Source: Vibrio sp. HA2012 | GTDB lineage: Bacteria; Pseudomonadota; Gammaproteobacteria; Enterobacterales; Vibrionaceae | Reading direction: 5' to 3' | NCBI RefSeq assembly: GCF_002812955.1 | Contig: NZ_PFXK01000003.1 | Location: 186,001-250,000, forward strand | Length of the DNA: 64,000 nt | Part shown: in pieces, positions 19,520 to 28,507 of the stretch | Layout: each line of letters starts with the position of its first letter | Numbering within the stretch: position 1 is the first letter of the stretch | Notes under the pieces: model-generated | What the model was told of the DNA's origin: nothing | Database searches by the model: none | The model's input: only the letters and a program-made list of their open reading frames with translations | Program-made: the position numbers and the translations under genes

Positions 19520-20422
19520 TTAATGTGTCCAGTTTAATGCCTGAAGAGCCGCACCTGTGGCACCATTAAATGCTGATGATGTTGCTTTTAAAAAAGTAAG
19601 TTCATCATGAGGCAACGGCTTTCGGACGTGCTGACTAATTTGTTTTTTCAGTAAAGACGCCGGAAAACCTTTCATATCCATAACACCTCCGCCTAACAAT
19701 ACAATATCAGGATCAAACAGGTTTATTGCAGCAGCCATTGCTTTGGCTGCATCATCAATATAATTCTGAATAAAAGCTTCATTGCATTTCTGCTTAAAAA
19801 ATTCCTCAATTGAATAATCAGAATTCTGTTCATCAAAATATTGTTTAAGTCTGACACCGGAGACCCGGCTTTCCAGGCAACCATAGTTACCACACCCGCA
19901 TTTTACACCCTGCTCACCATACGGAATATGCCCCAGTTCACCGGCCACACCATGTGCTCCCACATAAGTGTCACCATTAAGCCAGATAGAAAATCCAAAA
20001 CCAGAACCTAAGTAAAATCCCAGGACATTGTCTTTAGCTATTTTCAGGTGGTAGGTGTCATAAGCCAACTGAAGATTCACATCTCTTTCTAATTCAATCG
20101 GACATTCAAACTCTGATTGCATTCCGATCACCAGTTGTGAAAATTCTTCTTTTTCAACACTCAGGTTAGGTGTAGAAAGCACCTGTTTTCTGTCTTTTGA
20201 TATGGTAGCCGGCAGACCAATTACAGCGCGATGTATAAATAGCTTATGCTTGTCCAGAATATTTCGGACAAAGCTTGTCAGCCCCAGACTTAAACTATTA
20301 CTGACAATCTCTTCTGTTTTTATTTTTGTCAGTTCAATAATGTTCTTATTTCCGTCCAGAACACATAACCGGGTATGAGTTGCTCCCATATCCACACCAA
20401 GATAAACCCCAGTCTTACTCAT
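19520..20422 (-). CDS. alsK: D-allose kinase, ROK family
   Basis: The ATG at 20422 overlaps the alsE stop by 8 bp and gives a 300-residue protein close to E. coli AlsK (309 aa). Motifs include the ATP loop GVDMGATHTRLC near the start, the sugar-binding GAHGVAGELGHIPYG, the ROK zinc motif CGCGNYGCLE (about residues 168-177) and LGGGVMDMKGFP, all closely matching AlsK rather than glucokinase. It phosphorylates D-allose to allose-6-phosphate in the cytoplasm. A longer frame to 20476 lies inside alsE and lacks support. Confidence 0.88.
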   Translation of the reverse strand: MSKTGVYLGVDMGATHTRLCVLDGNKNIIELTKIKTEEIVSNSLSLGLTSFVRNILDKHKLFIHRAVIGLPATISKDRKQVLSTPNLSVEKEEFSQLVIGMQSEFECPIELERDVNLQLAYDTYHLKIAKDNVLGFYLGSGFGFSIWLNGDTYVGAHGVAGELGHIPYGEQGVKCGCGNYGCLESRVSGVRLKQYFDEQNSDYSIEEFFKQKCNEAFIQNYIDDAAKAMAAAINLFDPDIVLLGGGVMDMKGFPASLLKKQISQHVRKPLPHDELTFLKATSSAFNGATGAALQALNWTH

Positions 20423-21107
20423 GAGCAACCTCCAGCATGTGCGCATCAATCTGCTTATCCATAATACTCCACGCAACTTCTATGTCGGAGTGATAGTTAA
20501 ACAGGCCGGACGTTCCTACGATTAAGACATCAGCCCCGGCTTCAATCAGAGAGCCGAATGTCTTATCATTACATGAACCGTCGATTTCTATCTGGAAATC
20601 AAGATCATGCAGATCTCTGTACTTTTTGAAGGCTCGAATTTTATCTAGCATTTCAGGAATAAACGGCTGTCCTGCAAACCCCGGATCAACAGTCATCAGA
20701 GTAACTTTATCAATACGATTCAGATATAAAGATACTTCTTCTAAACGGGTTTCCGGGTTTAATACCAGCCCACATTTCATATTATATGAACGGATAGTAT
20801 CAATCAGTCTGAATGCCTGCCCGTTAGCTGTTTCTGAATGAAAACTTACCATCGCAGCTCCGGCTTTAGCCAGAGGCTCAATATACATGGATGGATTCGT
20901 TACCATAAGATGACAATCTGATGGAGCACTGGATATCTTACTTAATTGTTCAACAAAATATGGTGATAAAGTTAGGTTGGGAACAAAATGTCCATCCATA
21001 ATATCCACATGGTAATAACCGATTTTATCATCAAAAAACGACACTTGTTCCGCTAATTTTGTTAAATCCATACACATCAGTGATGGTGCAATTAATGGCT
21101 TTTTCAT
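20415..21107 (-). CDS. alsE: D-allulose-6-phosphate 3-epimerase
   Basis: This 230-residue TIM-barrel enzyme of the ribulose-phosphate 3-epimerase family contains HVDIMDGHFVPNLTLSP (metal-binding His and Asp), CHLMVTNP, MTVDPGFAGQPF and EIDGSCNDKT, all shared with E. coli AlsE (231 aa). The last motif carries the second catalytic Asp. It converts allulose-6-phosphate to fructose-6-phosphate, the final step that feeds allose into glycolysis. It follows alsC by 6 bp and is overlapped by alsK. The als context separates it from the housekeeping Rpe enzyme. Confidence 0.9.
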   Translation of the reverse strand: MKKPLIAPSLMCMDLTKLAEQVSFFDDKIGYYHVDIMDGHFVPNLTLSPYFVEQLSKISSAPSDCHLMVTNPSMYIEPLAKAGAAMVSFHSETANGQAFRLIDTIRSYNMKCGLVLNPETRLEEVSLYLNRIDKVTLMTVDPGFAGQPFIPEMLDKIRAFKKYRDLHDLDFQIEIDGSCNDKTFGSLIEAGADVLIVGTSGLFNYHSDIEVAWSIMDKQIDAHMLEVAHE

Positions 21108-21113
21108 TTACGT

Positions 21114-22094
21114 CTATCCTTTCTTTGAAATAAAGCGGTCAAGAGCAACAGCTGCAATGATAAGACCACCCATAACGACTAATTGATAATAAGTTTGAAC
21201 CTGAAGAATATTTAATCCGTTATTAATGGTTCCGATAATTAAACCACCAATAACAACACTTACAATTCGGCCTTTACCACCGAAGAAACTGGTTCCGCCA
21301 ATAATGGCACTGGCAATAGCAAACACTTCAAATCCCATACCAGCCAATGGCTCAGCAGAACCCAAACGAGCCGTTGATACCACACCCGCTAAGCCAGCAC
21401 AGACACCAGAAATAATAAATACGATTAGCGTGTGTTTTTTTACATTAATACCAGAGAAGTGTGCGGACTCCTGATTCCCCCCGATGGCATAAATATTTCT
21501 TCCCAAACGGGTTTTTGTAGTCATAAACCATAACAACGCAGCAACGGCAAGAGCCAGTATAACGGGTGTCGGTATACCAAGCAGTGTACCGGCAAATATA
21601 TCTGAAAATTCATAAGGGAAGCCATATACAGAGTTTGCATCAGAAATAATTAACAACAATCCCCTGAATATAGAGTTAGTTCCCAGTGTAATAATAAATG
21701 GATGCAAGCCTGTGTAATTGACCAATGCTCCATTGATGGCACCTAAACCACCACCAACAAAAACACCACCAATTAATGCCGCCAGAACCGGGTTCATACC
21801 GGCAATCATCAGCTTGGCAGTGATCATTCCAGACAGAGCCAGAACAGCCCCCACAGATAGATCAATACCGGCTATTAATATGGCAAAGAACACCCCCATA
21901 CCAATTAATACCGTCACTGCTGACTGAGTAAAAATCTGAGAAATATTGTTGCTGGTAAGGAAATATTCCGGTGAACTGACGCCAAATATCATAACAATCA
22001 GCGCCAATATTCCCATTGTTCCATATTTCTCCCAAGTTTCGGAGAAATTAATTTTCGCTTTCTTTTGCGATTGCTCTATTGTGGCAGTGCCCAT
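21114..22094 (-). CDS. alsC: D-allose ABC importer, permease
   Basis: This 326-residue protein has about nine to ten hydrophobic helices. It belongs to the RbsC/AlsC ribose-type permease family, shown by the stretch LIAGIDLSVGAVLALSGM and the motif NGALVNYTGLHPFIITLGT. It forms the membrane channel of the allose ABC importer with AlsA and AlsB. The start lies 19 bp inside the alsA reading frame, giving tight coupling. Length is the family norm. Substrate assignment depends on the adjacent alsE and alsK genes. Confidence 0.88.
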   Translation of the reverse strand: MGTATIEQSQKKAKINFSETWEKYGTMGILALIVMIFGVSSPEYFLTSNNISQIFTQSAVTVLIGMGVFFAILIAGIDLSVGAVLALSGMITAKLMIAGMNPVLAALIGGVFVGGGLGAINGALVNYTGLHPFIITLGTNSIFRGLLLIISDANSVYGFPYEFSDIFAGTLLGIPTPVILALAVAALLWFMTTKTRLGRNIYAIGGNQESAHFSGINVKKHTLIVFIISGVCAGLAGVVSTARLGSAEPLAGMGFEVFAIASAIIGGTSFFGGKGRIVSVVIGGLIIGTINNGLNILQVQTYYQLVVMGGLIIAAVALDRFISKKG

Positions 22095-23602
22095 TTCATT
22101 ATCTCCTCTTCGGAAATTCCGGTATTATTTAGAATGTTAGAAATTTTTCCTTCTTTAACTACAGCAACCCGGTCACTTACAGCCAGGATTTCTGGTAGTT
22201 CTGAAGACACCATAATGACAACTTTTCCATCGTCGCAAAGTTTACGCATAATTTTATATATTTCTGATTTAGCACCGACATCAATACCCCTTGTCGGCTC
22301 ATCAAAAATAATAATATCCGGATTAGATGCCATCCATTTTGAAATAATAACCTTCTGCTGATTTCCTCCGGATAGATCTGTTATCTTTTGATAAATTGAA
22401 TCACATTTAATACCAAGCATTTCTTTATATTTATGCGATAGTTCATCTTCTTTCGATTTTGAGAATAATCCCATCATGCCACCACGTCCGCCATCTTTCA
22501 GGGAGCGGGCAATAGCAATATTCTGACTGATATTAAAATTATCGAAAAAACCGTTTTCACGTCGGGATTCGGTAACATAAGCAATACCGTTATTAATCGC
22601 ATCCAGAGGATCTTTAGGCGTAATATCCCGACCTCTGTAGAAAAGCTTTCCGGACGCCAGAGAATCAATACCGAAAAGACAGTTCATGATTTCGGTTCTT
22701 CCTGCACCAACTAATCCGGCGAATCCCATAATTTCTCCGCGCCGGATATCAAATGAAACATCGATGACCGATTTTTTATTACTGGATGTTATACCTTTAA
22801 CAGAGAAAAGAATTTCTGAGTTTTCAATAGCATCGCTGGCTGCAGAGTGATACCGGTCATCTGCAATGTCTCTTCCCACCATAAGGCGGATAATATCCTT
22901 GTCCGTTGTATCTTCAACCAGACCTGATCCCATAGAGCGGCCATCACGTAATACTGAATACCGGTCGCAGATCTGCCGGATCTCTTTCAGCTTATGCGAA
23001 ATATAAACCACAGCAGTTCCGTTTGATCGTAATTGCCTGACGACGTCAAAGAGTTTATCCACTTCTTTATCCGTTAACGACGAAGTCGGTTCGTCCATAA
23101 TCAAAACTCTGGCATGTGTAGCCAGCGCTTTGGCAATTTCAACCATCTGCTTATAAGAGATAGCCAGATTTTCGACTTTCTCATCAAGGTCAATATCCAT
23201 CCCCAGTTCACGCATTATCTGGCTAGCTTTCTGGCGCATAGAATCCCAGTCTACACACGCAATACCCAGTTTCTTCTTAACTTCCAGACGCCCGATAAAG
23301 ATATTTTCCAGTACACTCAGTTCTTCAATAAGGCTCAGTTCCTGGTAGATAATACTGATCCCCAGCTCGGCAGCCTCACTGTGCGTCAGGCCGGGATATT
23401 CCCTGCCATCAACGATCACGTGACCATCAGTAGGTGCATGGATCCCGGACAATACTTTCATCAGGGTTGATTTACCTGCCCCGTTTTCCCCCAGCAAAGC
23501 ATGTACTTCTCCGGGATAGACTTTTAAATTAACACCGTCTAATGCCTTCACTTTTCCAAAGTGTTTGGCAATATTCGTCATTTCAATAATTGGCTCAGTC
23601 AT
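22076..23602 (-). CDS. alsA: D-allose ABC importer, double ATPase
   Basis: From the ATG at 23602 this is a 508-residue ATPase with two fused ABC domains, as in RbsA/AlsA/MglA. The first has Walker A GENGAGKSTL, LAISYKQMVEIAKAL in place of the usual signature, and Walker B LIMDEPTSSL. The second has a degenerate Walker A (GLVGAGRTE), LSGGNQQKV and DEPTRGIDVGAKSEIY, the normal asymmetry of this family. It energises allose uptake. A longer frame to 23635 would begin in the gap after alsB without a clear ribosome site. Confidence 0.88.
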   Translation of the reverse strand: MTEPIIEMTNIAKHFGKVKALDGVNLKVYPGEVHALLGENGAGKSTLMKVLSGIHAPTDGHVIVDGREYPGLTHSEAAELGISIIYQELSLIEELSVLENIFIGRLEVKKKLGIACVDWDSMRQKASQIMRELGMDIDLDEKVENLAISYKQMVEIAKALATHARVLIMDEPTSSLTDKEVDKLFDVVRQLRSNGTAVVYISHKLKEIRQICDRYSVLRDGRSMGSGLVEDTTDKDIIRLMVGRDIADDRYHSAASDAIENSEILFSVKGITSSNKKSVIDVSFDIRRGEIMGFAGLVGAGRTEIMNCLFGIDSLASGKLFYRGRDITPKDPLDAINNGIAYVTESRRENGFFDNFNISQNIAIARSLKDGGRGGMMGLFSKSKEDELSHKYKEMLGIKCDSIYQKITDLSGGNQQKVIISKWMASNPDIIIFDEPTRGIDVGAKSEIYKIMRKLCDDGKVVIMVSSELPEILAVSDRVAVVKEGKISNILNNTGISEEEIMKWALPQ

Positions 23603-23638
23603 AGCGGTTTCCAAAGAGCGGCTAACGCCGCTCACTAG

Positions 23639-24583
23639 TTACAGGTTATCCTTAGTAAGTAACAATGCAGGCACCATTGCCATTTTGGGTTCTGTATCCA
23701 CCGCAATCTGCTTACCGCTTTCAACAGCTTCAACAAGGATTTCCATCCCCATCACACCAATTCTTGCCGGATCCTGAGCTACCGTTGCAGACATCTTTCC
23801 TGCCGCAACCATTTTCTTCGCTTCAGGCACACCATCTGTACCAACAACCAGAATATCGTTCACTTTCCCGGCGTTTCTTACGGCCTGAGCCGCTCCCAGA
23901 GCCATGGTGTCATTAGCACAATAAATTGCTGAAATATCTGGATTTCTCTGAATGATATTGGTTGCCACGTCCAGAGCTTTCATGCGATCCCAGTCTGCTG
24001 GCTGAGAAGCCACCAACTCAACATTCATTGCTGCTTTAAAAGTTTGTTCCGCACCTTTTTTACGCGCCTCACCAGAAGCATTACCTGCTTTACCTTCAAT
24101 AATTGCGACTTTACTTGGTTTCTTACCTGCAATCGTGTCCACTATGTAAGAAGCACCAATGCCTCCAACCTGAACGTTGTCTGTCGTAACAAATCCGGCT
24201 ACGTTTGCACCGGCTTTGCGCATACCTTCAATATCAATACGCTCGTCAAGATTAACCAGATGGATGCCTTTCTTGTATGCTTTTATTGCAGGGGTCACAA
24301 GGTTGTTAGAACTTAAAGGAGCAAATGCAATCCCTTTATAATCACGGTTGGTTATATCCTCAAACAGACGCATCTGACTTTGCATATCACCTTCTGTTGC
24401 AGATGCATAGATATCAACGTCGATACCTTTTTCTTTGGCAAATTTCTCTATGCCTTGTTTCATATCAACCCAAAATGGATTATTGAGGGTTTTCAGGATC
24501 ACGGCGTAGTCTGCTGCTGAAGCCGAAGCCGTAAAGCTCATTAGTAAGGCCAGGGCAGAGGCTTTTAGAGATGTCATTTTCAT
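23639..24583 (-). CDS. alsB: D-allose-binding periplasmic protein
   Basis: The ATG at 24583 has GGAG 7 nt upstream and gives a 314-residue precursor with a signal peptide ending ASASAA. The mature part is a type I sugar-binding protein of the RbsB/AlsB family: YAVILKTLNNPFWVDMKQGIE at the start, DITNRDYKGIAFAPLSSN, AIIEGKAGNASGEARKKG, IYCANDTMALGAAQA and VVGTDGVPEA. Lysine and Asn residues there match allose-binding protein. It is the first gene of alsBACEK, 260 bp from rpiB on the opposite strand, so both are controlled from the shared region. Confidence 0.88.
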   Translation of the reverse strand: MKMTSLKASALALLMSFTASASAADYAVILKTLNNPFWVDMKQGIEKFAKEKGIDVDIYASATEGDMQSQMRLFEDITNRDYKGIAFAPLSSNNLVTPAIKAYKKGIHLVNLDERIDIEGMRKAGANVAGFVTTDNVQVGGIGASYIVDTIAGKKPSKVAIIEGKAGNASGEARKKGAEQTFKAAMNVELVASQPADWDRMKALDVATNIIQRNPDISAIYCANDTMALGAAQAVRNAGKVNDILVVGTDGVPEAKKMVAAGKMSATVAQDPARIGVMGMEILVEAVESGKQIAVDTEPKMAMVPALLLTKDNL

Positions 24584-24843
24584 TGTGTACTCCAAGCTCA
24601 TTAGGATTAGTTATTTCACGTTTATTCATCATCAGATGAAAAACCACACTGATGACTGTCATAATCTAGCCATTATTCCGTATAAAAAACACCCTTTATG
24701 TCACAAAATAATTCAATAATATAAACCATAAAATCCAAATAACACATAACTCATTGATTGAAATCGGTTTCACGCACAAATAATCATCTTTGCTTTTTTA
24801 TTTTTTAACTTTTAAACTAGAATTAGTTAAAAACGGAGGTTTT
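24584..24843. promoter_or_regulatory. Divergent alsB-rpiB control region with LacI-type palindrome
   Basis: This 260-bp AT-rich region drives alsBACEK leftward and rpiB rightward. It contains TGAAATCGGTTTCA (24759-24772), a 14-bp imperfect palindrome with a central CG of the kind bound by LacI-family regulators. TATGTCACA near 24697 resembles one half of a CRP site. No LacI-family gene is in the window; the encoded RpiR-type protein is the expected regulator. The functional operators are not established. Confidence 0.5.
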
Positions 24844-25296
24844 ATGAAAATTGCAATAGGTAATGACCATGTCGGTTATTCCATGAAAAAATCCATCATG
24901 GCGTATCTTGAAAATCAGGGGATTCAGATCATTGATATGGGAACCCATACAGAAGAAAGAACAGACTATCCGGTTTACGGACTGGCCGTAGCAAATGCCG
25001 TCAAAGATGGGCTGGCAGATAAAGGTATATTGATCTGCGGGACGGGTGTTGGCATATCCCTTGCGGCAAATAAGGTTAAAGGGATCAGAGCCGTTGTCTG
25101 CAGCGAGCCCTACAGTGCCCGTCTGTCAAAACAGCACAACAATACCAATATCCTCAGTTTCGGCGCACGAGTTGTTGGCCTGGATTTAGCCAAGATGATT
25201 GTTGATAGCTGGCTTTCCGCATCATTTGAGGGAGAGAGGCATTTAAAAAGAGTGCAACAGATTGAAGAAATTGAACTTTCAGGAACCATAAAATAA
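24844..25296 (+). CDS. rpiB: Ribose/allose-6-phosphate isomerase B
   Basis: The ATG at 24844 follows GGAGG by 4 nt and gives a 150-residue protein; E. coli RpiB has 149. An in-frame codon at 24790 would add a hydrophobic stretch foreign to the family. Active-site features include IAIGNDHVGY at the start, the catalytic Cys in LICGTGVG (about residue 66) and HNNTNILSFGARV. RpiB isomerises ribose-5-P/ribulose-5-P and also allose-6-P to allulose-6-P, the missing step between alsK and alsE. The divergent placement fits co-regulation with als. Confidence 0.92.
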   Translation: MKIAIGNDHVGYSMKKSIMAYLENQGIQIIDMGTHTEERTDYPVYGLAVANAVKDGLADKGILICGTGVGISLAANKVKGIRAVVCSEPYSARLSKQHNNTNILSFGARVVGLDLAKMIVDSWLSASFEGERHLKRVQQIEEIELSGTIK

Positions 25297-25305
25297 ACAG
25301 AGCAA

Positions 25306-25336
25306 AGAGTGATATTTTTGATAAAAATATCACTCT
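25306..25336 (+). terminator. Hairpin terminator after rpiB
   Basis: AGAGTGATATTTTT (25306-25319) pairs perfectly with AAAAATATCACTCT (25323-25336) around a 3-nt loop, 9 bp after the rpiB stop. The stem is very long but the following tail is only moderately T-rich. Confidence 0.7.
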
Positions 25337-25627
25337 TCATCCTTGTTTCTCTCCAATCAACACTACAGCTAAAGCGCATCTCTTTGACAAAATTACTGCT
25401 TCTCTCCGCAGAATGGCTATTGATATCTTCAGAAAAACTCTGTCTTAAAGAAAATCTCACAGGACAAATATTCTGAGGCTACTTTGGTATAATTACTCTA
25501 TTAATGACTTCTCAGGTATTCTTTGCGGTGAAAATCTATCCATTCTGCGCCAGAGGGAGCAAAAAACACTGCTAAAAAGTACTGTAGTTGCGCTAGAATA
25601 CAACAACAATAGAATCAGCACCCAATT
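25337..25627. other. Intergenic region before mltR
   Basis: With the preceding terminator this gap is 331 bp. I see no credible gene on either strand. A good -10 element, TATAAT at 25488-25493, about 135 bp before mltR is the only promoter-like feature. The same TTTGGTATAATTA context recurs upstream of the mannitol-type IIC gene at 28475-28480. Confidence 0.4.
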
Positions 25628-26158
25628 ATGACAGACGTATTCAACGAAACAGACATCATCGAAAAACTCAATAGTACGCCTTCAGTACGTGGTTTTTTTA
25701 TCACTACAGTAGAAATACTGGAGGAAGCTATTGATGCTCTTATGCAAAGAATTTTCCGCAAAGACAATTTTGCGGTTCAGTCTGTTGTTGGCCCTCTTCT
25801 GCATGATTCTGGTCCGCTGGGCAACCTTCCTGTTCGCTTAAAACTTCTTTATGGATTAGGAGTGATCCCTGACGATATTTATCATGACATTGAGGATATC
25901 ATCAGGCTAAGGAATGAACTGAATAATGATGCTCAGGAATATCAGTTTACCGACCCCGCAATTCTGGTTGCGATAAAGAAGATGTCTCTGCTGAAAAGCA
26001 TGAATATGGCGCAGCTGAATGTCGCTTCCCCCAGTGAAGAAACCGATTCAGAGTTTTACCAGTTACAGTTGTTAAGACAACAGCGAATTATTAAGTCCGG
26101 TCTGTCACTGGCTATCATAGAAATATGTAATGAACTGAATAAAGACAGCCCGTTCTGA
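25628..26158 (+). CDS. mtlR: MltR/MtlR-family mannitol operon regulator
   Basis: This 176-residue protein matches the MltR family throughout, including STPSVRGFFITTVEILEEAIDAL, VVGPLLHDSGPLGNLPVRLKLLYGLG and IIRLRNELNND. MltR represses the mannitol PTS operon in enterobacteria and vibrios, where it usually follows mtlA and mtlD. The fold has no helix-turn-helix, so how it acts is unclear. Here neither mtlD nor a full mtlA is adjacent; the nearest related gene is a IIC-only mannitol permease 2.3 kb downstream. This suggests that the locus was rearranged. Confidence 0.85.
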   Translation: MTDVFNETDIIEKLNSTPSVRGFFITTVEILEEAIDALMQRIFRKDNFAVQSVVGPLLHDSGPLGNLPVRLKLLYGLGVIPDDIYHDIEDIIRLRNELNNDAQEYQFTDPAILVAIKKMSLLKSMNMAQLNVASPSEETDSEFYQLQLLRQQRIIKSGLSLAIIEICNELNKDSPF

Positions 26159-26198
26159 CATCCTCATTTATATAGAACAATACCCGCACCTATATAGA

Positions 26199-26238
26199 AA
26201 AACGGCTATAGCCTGTCTAATTTAGCTATAGCCGTTTT
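26199..26238. terminator. Bidirectional terminator between mtlR and a small ORF
   Basis: AAAACGGCTATAGC (26199-26212) pairs with GCTATAGCCGTTTT (26225-26238). The stem is flanked by A and T runs on both sides, so it can end mtlR on the plus strand and the 32-codon gene on the minus strand. Confidence 0.75.
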
Positions 26239-26260
26239 CGCGTTTCACTTTGGTGAATAA

Positions 26261-26359
26261 TCACACCAGAGCAAAAACCGAAATCATACCTACCAGCGAA
26301 AACAGGCAGATACGCTCCAACAACCCCAAAACCGGGTACTCAATCATTTCAGGTTTCAT
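26261..26359 (-). CDS. Small membrane protein, 32 residues
   Basis: A short reading frame begins with ATG at 26359, has GGAG 7 nt upstream, and encodes MKPEMIEYPVLGLLERICLF followed by SLVGMISVFALV. It has one charged N-terminal stretch and one hydrophobic helix of about 18 residues, like bacterial single-pass small proteins. It lies alone between mtlR and the lysE gene and ends just before a bidirectional terminator. The ribosome site, hydrophobic pattern and terminator together argue for a real gene. Function is unknown, and I cannot name a family. Confidence 0.5.
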   Translation of the reverse strand: MKPEMIEYPVLGLLERICLFSLVGMISVFALV

Positions 26360-26451
26360 AAGATATCTCCGTTCATTCATATACAATGTATATACATAAT
26401 ATATCATCAAGAGTTACAGATCCACCCGTATAAAAAATAATCTGATAATTT

Positions 26452-27072
26452 TTAACTGACAAAAAGCCAGATCCCGACGCCCATCATTAATGTTCCCGAT
26501 ATACGGTTCATCAGACGGACATTCTCTGCCTGCCCCAGCGCCTTTTTGAGTCCTTTCCCCCCGGTTGCATAAAGAGTCATACAGATAAATTCAGAAACCA
26601 TAATAATAGAAACCAGCAGCAGAAGCTGATGGGAAATTGACTGACTCTGGTCAATAAATGGCGGTAACAGAGAAATCATAAAAGCCCACCCCTTAGGATT
26701 AGCAATCGCGGTGACAAACCCCTGAACAACCAAATCCCAGTCTTTACCAGCCCGAACCGATGCATCACCCGCACCTAATGCCAGTTTTCCCCGGGAGCGC
26801 CACATCTGAATACCGAGATAAAACAGATAACCCGCACCGGCTACTTTAAAGCCGGTAAACAACCAGGGATAATTCAACATCACCGCAGCAATACCAACCA
26901 CAGCAGAAACAGAAACCAGAGCAACCCCAACCACTTCTCCGGCCATCATCCAGAGCGTCCGTTTATAACCAACACTCATCCCCAGACTCATCGCCAGAGT
27001 CATACACATACCGGGAGTAATCGATACAAAGAAAAACGTCGGTATAAAAACCGTTAACAGCGCAATATTCAT
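26452..27072 (-). CDS. LysE/RhtB-family amino-acid exporter
   Basis: This 206-residue protein has six hydrophobic helices and the LysE-family opening FFFVSITPGMCMTLAMSLGMSVGYKRTLW, a variant of the usual PGP motif. Later come GAGYLFYLGIQMWRS and FVTAIANPKGWAFMISLLPPF, where the NPK motif is characteristic. RhtB-type members export threonine, homoserine or other amino acids. No regulator of the usual type is adjacent. It is 105 bp downstream of the MFS gene, with a strong palindrome in the gap, so probably an independent unit. Confidence 0.85.
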   Translation of the reverse strand: MNIALLTVFIPTFFFVSITPGMCMTLAMSLGMSVGYKRTLWMMAGEVVGVALVSVSAVVGIAAVMLNYPWLFTGFKVAGAGYLFYLGIQMWRSRGKLALGAGDASVRAGKDWDLVVQGFVTAIANPKGWAFMISLLPPFIDQSQSISHQLLLLVSIIMVSEFICMTLYATGGKGLKKALGQAENVRLMNRISGTLMMGVGIWLFVS

Positions 27073-27119
27073 CTATTCACCTCCCTTATCTTCTTAACTC
27101 AGTCCGCCTTTTTTCAACA

Positions 27120-27145
27120 GATCCAGATAACGATTTATCTGGATC
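27120..27145. repeat. Perfect 11-bp palindrome between MFS and LysE genes
   Basis: GATCCAGATAA (27120-27130) and TTATCTGGATC (27135-27145) form a perfect stem with a 4-nt loop. A six-T run follows 7 nt later on the plus strand, where no gene ends; the minus side has no T tract. It may be an operator or a weak terminator of the MFS gene. Confidence 0.45.
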
Positions 27146-27177
27146 CATATCGTTTTTTATCCTATGAACAGGATTAA

Positions 27178-28395
27178 CTACACATCTTCTGTGGATAACG
27201 ACCTCCTGCTGTCCCAGCGAAACAGTCTGACCTCATTTCCTTCCTGTGGGTGATCCGGAATATTCAGTGAAAGCAGTAACGACAGCAGTGCCATTGCCGT
27301 TCCCATCAGAAATACAGCTGCCGGGGAAACCAGCCAGACAATACCAAAAGTAACCGGAATAACCACAGCTGCAATATGATTGATAGTAAATGAGACTCCC
27401 GCAGTTGAAGCCATATCGGCCGGATCAGCAATTTTCTGGAAATAAGTTTTTATCGCCAATGCCAATGCAAAAAACAGGTGATCCATAACATATAAAGTCG
27501 CCGCCCATTCTGCCGATTTCACAAAAGCATACCCGGTAAACACTATACCTAAGCCTATGTATTCAAACACCAGAGCCTTACGCTCCCCGATCTTACCAAT
27601 AAGACGGCCAATTTTTTTGGCAAACAACCAGTTAAATAAATAATTGATTAAAAACAACAGGGAAATATCTGCAGCAGAATAGTGAAATTGCTCAACCATC
27701 AAAAAACCGGCAAATACGGTAAAAATTTGTCGGCGGGCACCACTCATAAATGTCAGAGCATAATACAGCCAGTAACGCTTACGCAGAACCAGTTTTTTTG
27801 TCTGAGGAGTATGAGCCTCAAAACCAGGAAAAGAAAAAGCAATCAGAATCACGACACACAGAGCAACGCCACCGCTAATACCATAGGCCCATACATAATC
27901 CAGCCGGAACCATTCAAGCAGCAGCCATAATCCCCCATAAGAAAACAACGACGCCAGCGCTCCGATCGATATCAGCTTTCCCAGCACCTCTGGAGCTTCT
28001 TCTTTTGTTAACCACTGTAATGACAAAGACTGTTTTAACGTTTCGAAATAGTGAAACCCAGTAGACATCAGCAGTGTCGTACACAACAATCCACCCAGTG
28101 ACGGGAAAAAACCTGTGATCATAGTCCCTGCAGTCAGCATAATAAGCGACAAAATGATAAAACGCTGTTCACGGATAAACAGCAGCACAAACACCACAGA
28201 AAACGCCAAAAAACCTGGGATTTCTCGTACACTCTGCAGTAAACCGATATCGGCACCGGTAAAATTAGCACGTTCAACGGCAAAATTATTCAACAACGCC
28301 ATCCAGGTAGAGAAAGCCATGGGTACAACGATAGAAATAAGAATCAGGAAATTTTGCGGAGTCTGCCAGGAACGGGCAGGATTATCTATTTTCAC
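27178..28395 (-). CDS. Major facilitator superfamily transporter
   Basis: The frame extends to a TTG at 28464, but the likely start is the GTG at 28395, giving MKIDNPARSW before the first helix. The result is about 405 residues with 12 hydrophobic segments, a normal MFS size. Helix 1 holds ISIVVPMAFSTWMALLNNFAVE. The loop between helices 6 and 7 is short and basic (PQTKKLVLRKRYW). The substrate is not recognisable. The gene is divergent from the mannitol-type IIC gene. It has no ATG before helix 1, so the start is uncertain by up to 23 codons. Confidence 0.65.
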   Translation of the reverse strand: MKIDNPARSWQTPQNFLILISIVVPMAFSTWMALLNNFAVERANFTGADIGLLQSVREIPGFLAFSVVFVLLFIREQRFIILSLIMLTAGTMITGFFPSLGGLLCTTLLMSTGFHYFETLKQSLSLQWLTKEEAPEVLGKLISIGALASLFSYGGLWLLLEWFRLDYVWAYGISGGVALCVVILIAFSFPGFEAHTPQTKKLVLRKRYWLYYALTFMSGARRQIFTVFAGFLMVEQFHYSAADISLLFLINYLFNWLFAKKIGRLIGKIGERKALVFEYIGLGIVFTGYAFVKSAEWAATLYVMDHLFFALALAIKTYFQKIADPADMASTAGVSFTINHIAAVVIPVTFGIVWLVSPAAVFLMGTAMALLSLLLSLNIPDHPQEGNEVRLFRWDSRRSLSTEDV

Positions 28396-28474
28396 AGGCA
28401 GTTTCTCAATTATAATGAAATGCAATATCAAAACAGTATACTGATTATACCGAAGTGAGCTCAAGATGCTTTGG

Positions 28475-28480
28475 TATAAT
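28475..28480 (+). promoter_or_regulatory. -10 element of the mannitol-type IIC gene
   Basis: TATAAT lies 28 bp before the IIC start, in the context TTTGGTATAATTA that also occurs 135 bp upstream of mtlR. A -35 match is poor, suggesting an activated promoter. Confidence 0.4.
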
Positions 28481-28507
28481 TATTATTCTCAGCTACAGGC
28501 AACTCTT

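Noticed and set aside
25110..25460. 116-codon minus-strand frame opposite rpiB and its terminator
   Set aside because: It runs through a strong terminator hairpin and overlaps a well-supported gene on the other strand.
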